Positions 62,110-64,000 of a DNA stretch of 64,000 nucleotides are shown here, piece by piece. The notes beneath the pieces were generated by a model, which was not told the DNA's origin, made no database searches, and worked only from the letters and a program-made list of their open reading frames with translations. The position numbers were made by a program, and so were the translations under genes. Location of the stretch: assembly GCA_022360315.1 (NCBI GenBank), contig JAKSDA010000487.1:1-64000 (forward strand), read 5' to 3'. The first letter of the stretch is position 1. Every line of letters begins with the position of its first letter. This DNA comes from Pseudomonadota bacterium. GTDB taxonomy: Bacteria; Myxococcota_A; Polyangia; Haliangiales; Haliangiaceae.

Positions 62110-64000
62110 ATGCGATTCGCATACGCCCATAAATTCACCACCTACTTGATGGTATTCTGCGCCTACTTCGCCCTGGTGCTATCGGGTGAGCTGTCGCCGA
62201 TTATTTCGATTCTGGCCTTTTTGGCCATTGTCGGCTCGTGGCTTTGGGAGGCGCCCCGGGTGCGTCTTGAGCGGTTCGCCCTGGCCTGGACCATCGTCTC
62301 GCTGCTAGTCCTTGTCTACTCTCTCATCAGCGCATTCACCGGCGGCGAGTTTCTGCTCATCGGCGGCGAATTCTTGCTCTACCTTTTGGTCGCCAAGCTG
62401 TTCAACCGGCGCTCGTGCAAGGATTACCTGCACGTTTATGTGATCACGTTTCTCATGCTGGTGGCCGGTACAGTGCTCAATAGCGAGTTCACGTACGGCG
62501 CATTCTTTCTCGGCTACGTGGTGGCCGCGACCTGGGCTCTGATCCTCTTTCACCTGCGCCGCGAGATGGAGGACAACTTCCTGCTCAAACATTCGGACGA
62601 TCGCCCGTCCGAACGGGTCGAGGTCACTCGCATTCTCAACTCGCGGCGCATCGTCGGCCGGGGTTTTTTCATCGGCACCTCGCTGGTATCGCTCACTATC
62701 TTTGCAATCGCTTCACTGCTCTTTCTCATGATTCCGCGCATCGGCTTCGGGCTCTTCTTTCAGAAGAACCGGTCGGGGTTGACCATGGTCGGCTTTTCGG
62801 ACGGCATCCAGCTCGGTGGCCACGGCACGATCAAAAACGACCCCACGGTGGTCATGCGGGTCGAGATAGACGATGAGTACAAGGGCCGCAGAGCGCCGTA
62901 TATCCACTGGCGCGGGGTTGCCTTTGACCGCTACGAAAACGGCCGCTGGCTGCGCTCGCGCAAGGGTCCTCCCACTGTGCGTCAGGTAACCTATCCGCGC
63001 ATCGGCAAGGAGCGCCATCATCTGCTCTATGACAACCTCGAAACCGTGATCCCCGAGGCGCTCGACCAGCGGGCCGATCGGGGTACCCGGCAACAGATCT
63101 ATCTCGAGCCCATCGGGTACGACGTGCTGTTCGGCGCGTCCATGCCGCTGGCGTTCGAGTTCGATGCCCGCCTCGGCATGCGCAGCCCGCGCAGTGAGCG
63201 CAACGATGAGATGCGCTTCGCCCACGCGGCCGGGATCAGATACGTCGTGTACTCGGCGATCGACAGCCCCGACGTGCAGTCGCTGCGCAACGCGCCCAAA
63301 CGCCTGCCGCCGGGCTATCGAAGCTACCTTCAGTTCCCCCCCGAGATAACCGATCGGGTCAAAAAACTGGCTAATGAAATCACGCGAGAGGCCAAAACCG
63401 ACTACGACAAGGCAGTCGCCATAACCAGCTGGCTCAAGACCAATCTGTCCTATACTTTGCAGATGAGGTCACCGGGTGACCTCGAGCCGATTGATTTTTT
63501 TCTTTTCGAACGCAAGCAGGGTCACTGCGAGTATTTTTCCTCGGCCATGGCGGTTATGTTGCGCACGGTCGGCGTGCCTGCGCGCAACGTCAACGGATTT
63601 CTCGGCGGCGAGTGGAACGAGTACAACGACTACATCGCGGTGCGTGCGGGGGATGCCCACTCATGGGTCGAAGTGTATTTTCACGGCATAGGCTGGGTGA
63701 CATTCGACCCCACGCCCAGCGCCGAGATCGACCGGCTCGGCCGCGGCAGCAGCAGTGTTGGCGACCGCATGCGCCGACTACTGGACACCCTGCGCTTCAA
63801 GTGGTTCAAGTGGGTCATCGAATACGACCTGTACCGGCAGCTCTCGCTATTCCGGAGTTTGCGCGATTCGATGAGCGGCCGGGCAAGCTCGGTCAAGAAG
63901 TGGATGACAGCCATCAAGGAATGGTTGGCTCACCATCTCGAGACAATTCTCGCCGTGGTCGGCATGTCGATCGCGATCTCGGTCTTGCTGTGGCTGCGCA
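62110..64000 (+). CDS. Transglutaminase-like membrane protein (3' end beyond window)
   Basis: Starts at ATG 62110, 6 bases after the DUF58 stop, and remains open to the window edge: at least 630 residues. The first ~230 residues contain six or seven transmembrane helices (TYLMVFCAYFALVLSGELSP, FLAIVGSWLWEAPRV, LGYVVAATWALILF). The periplasmic transglutaminase core is GHCEYFSSAMAVMLRTVGVP with the catalytic Cys, AGDAHSWVEVYFHGIG with the His, and TFDPTPSAE with the Asp. A final transmembrane helix begins at 63940. This is the DUF3488-transglutaminase type that follows MoxR and DUF58. Confidence 0.9.
   Translation, partial: MRFAYAHKFTTYLMVFCAYFALVLSGELSPIISILAFLAIVGSWLWEAPRVRLERFALAWTIVSLLVLVYSLISAFTGGEFLLIGGEFLLYLLVAKLFNRRSCKDYLHVYVITFLMLVAGTVLNSEFTYGAFFLGYVVAATWALILFHLRREMEDNFLLKHSDDRPSERVEVTRILNSRRIVGRGFFIGTSLVSLTIFAIASLLFLMIPRIGFGLFFQKNRSGLTMVGFSDGIQLGGHGTIKNDPTVVMRVEIDDEYKGRRAPYIHWRGVAFDRYENGRWLRSRKGPPTVRQVTYPRIGKERHHLLYDNLETVIPEALDQRADRGTRQQIYLEPIGYDVLFGASMPLAFEFDARLGMRSPRSERNDEMRFAHAAGIRYVVYSAIDSPDVQSLRNAPKRLPPGYRSYLQFPPEITDRVKKLANEITREAKTDYDKAVAITSWLKTNLSYTLQMRSPGDLEPIDFFLFERKQGHCEYFSSAMAVMLRTVGVPARNVNGFLGGEWNEYNDYIAVRAGDAHSWVEVYFHGIGWVTFDPTPSAEIDRLGRGSSSVGDRMRRLLDTLRFKWFKWVIEYDLYRQLSLFRSLRDSMSGRASSVKKWMTAIKEWLAHHLETILAVVGMSIAISVLLWLR

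Overview
The window looks like chromosomal DNA from a GC-rich, predatory-type or myxobacterium-like member of the Myxococcota (former Deltaproteobacteria). The evidence is indirect: two eukaryotic-type Ser/Thr kinases, a receiver-RsbU phosphatase, an NtrC-type AAA+ regulator, sigma-54-like promoters, Cys-rich lipoproteins and TPR/HEAT scaffolds, all at high GC with many GTG starts. No rRNA is present. One tRNA (Leu-CAA, minus strand) was found.

Layout. (1) 1-2350 is an AT-richer, decayed accessory patch: a diadenylate-cyclase-like sensor ORF interrupted by an in-frame stop, a coupled but truncated partner gene, and a multiply frameshifted minus-strand winged-helix gene. (2) 2356-7917 is a compact, translationally coupled minus-strand cluster: a small peptide ORF, a DegT/AHBA-synthase-like aminotransferase, an SDR, a GNAT, a sugar-transfer-type ATP-grasp and an MFS exporter. 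It looks like a small, uncharacterised natural-product pathway. (3) 8165-11260 is a toxin-antitoxin island: a ParE pseudogene, an AbiEii-like nucleotidyltransferase pair and an intact ParD/ParE-like pair, with three copies of a short dispersed repeat interleaved between them. (4) 11600-24602 is mostly housekeeping and signalling: polA, a DUF429 protein, a TPR protein, tRNA-Leu, receiver-RsbU, an Lrp regulator divergent from a PLP decarboxylase, mtaB, a GAF-AAA+ regulator and an RmlD-like reductase.

(5) 24861-31743 is an envelope electron-transfer-like operon: a lipoprotein with four non-canonical heme-type motifs, a beta-propeller/MauG-like di-heme lipoprotein, and an SH3-domain outer-membrane barrel. 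A large extracellular fasciclin/P-domain/LVIVD protein is encoded convergently. (6) 35114-40976 holds an SF2 helicase and a PglX-like DNA methyltransferase, a candidate defence pair, flanked by a 159-bp MITE. (7) 41008-51758 carries a lipoprotein, an epimerase, a class IV aminotransferase, a TPR/HEAT scaffold, two kinases and a diacylglycerol-kinase-like enzyme behind a good sigma-54 promoter. (8) 52172-64000 carries pyrF-rlmB, a second MITE copy beside a long inverted repeat, two thioredoxin-fold proteins, TetR-etfB-etfA, a Bax-inhibitor-1 protein, and the MoxR-DUF58-transglutaminase trio, the last of which runs off the window edge.

The best candidates for something undescribed are the peptide/aminotransferase/ATP-grasp cluster, the methyltransferase-helicase pair, the four-module lipoprotein with CX4-6CH motifs, and the IS5-like MITE family. 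All assignments come from reading the translated sequence. No database search was possible.
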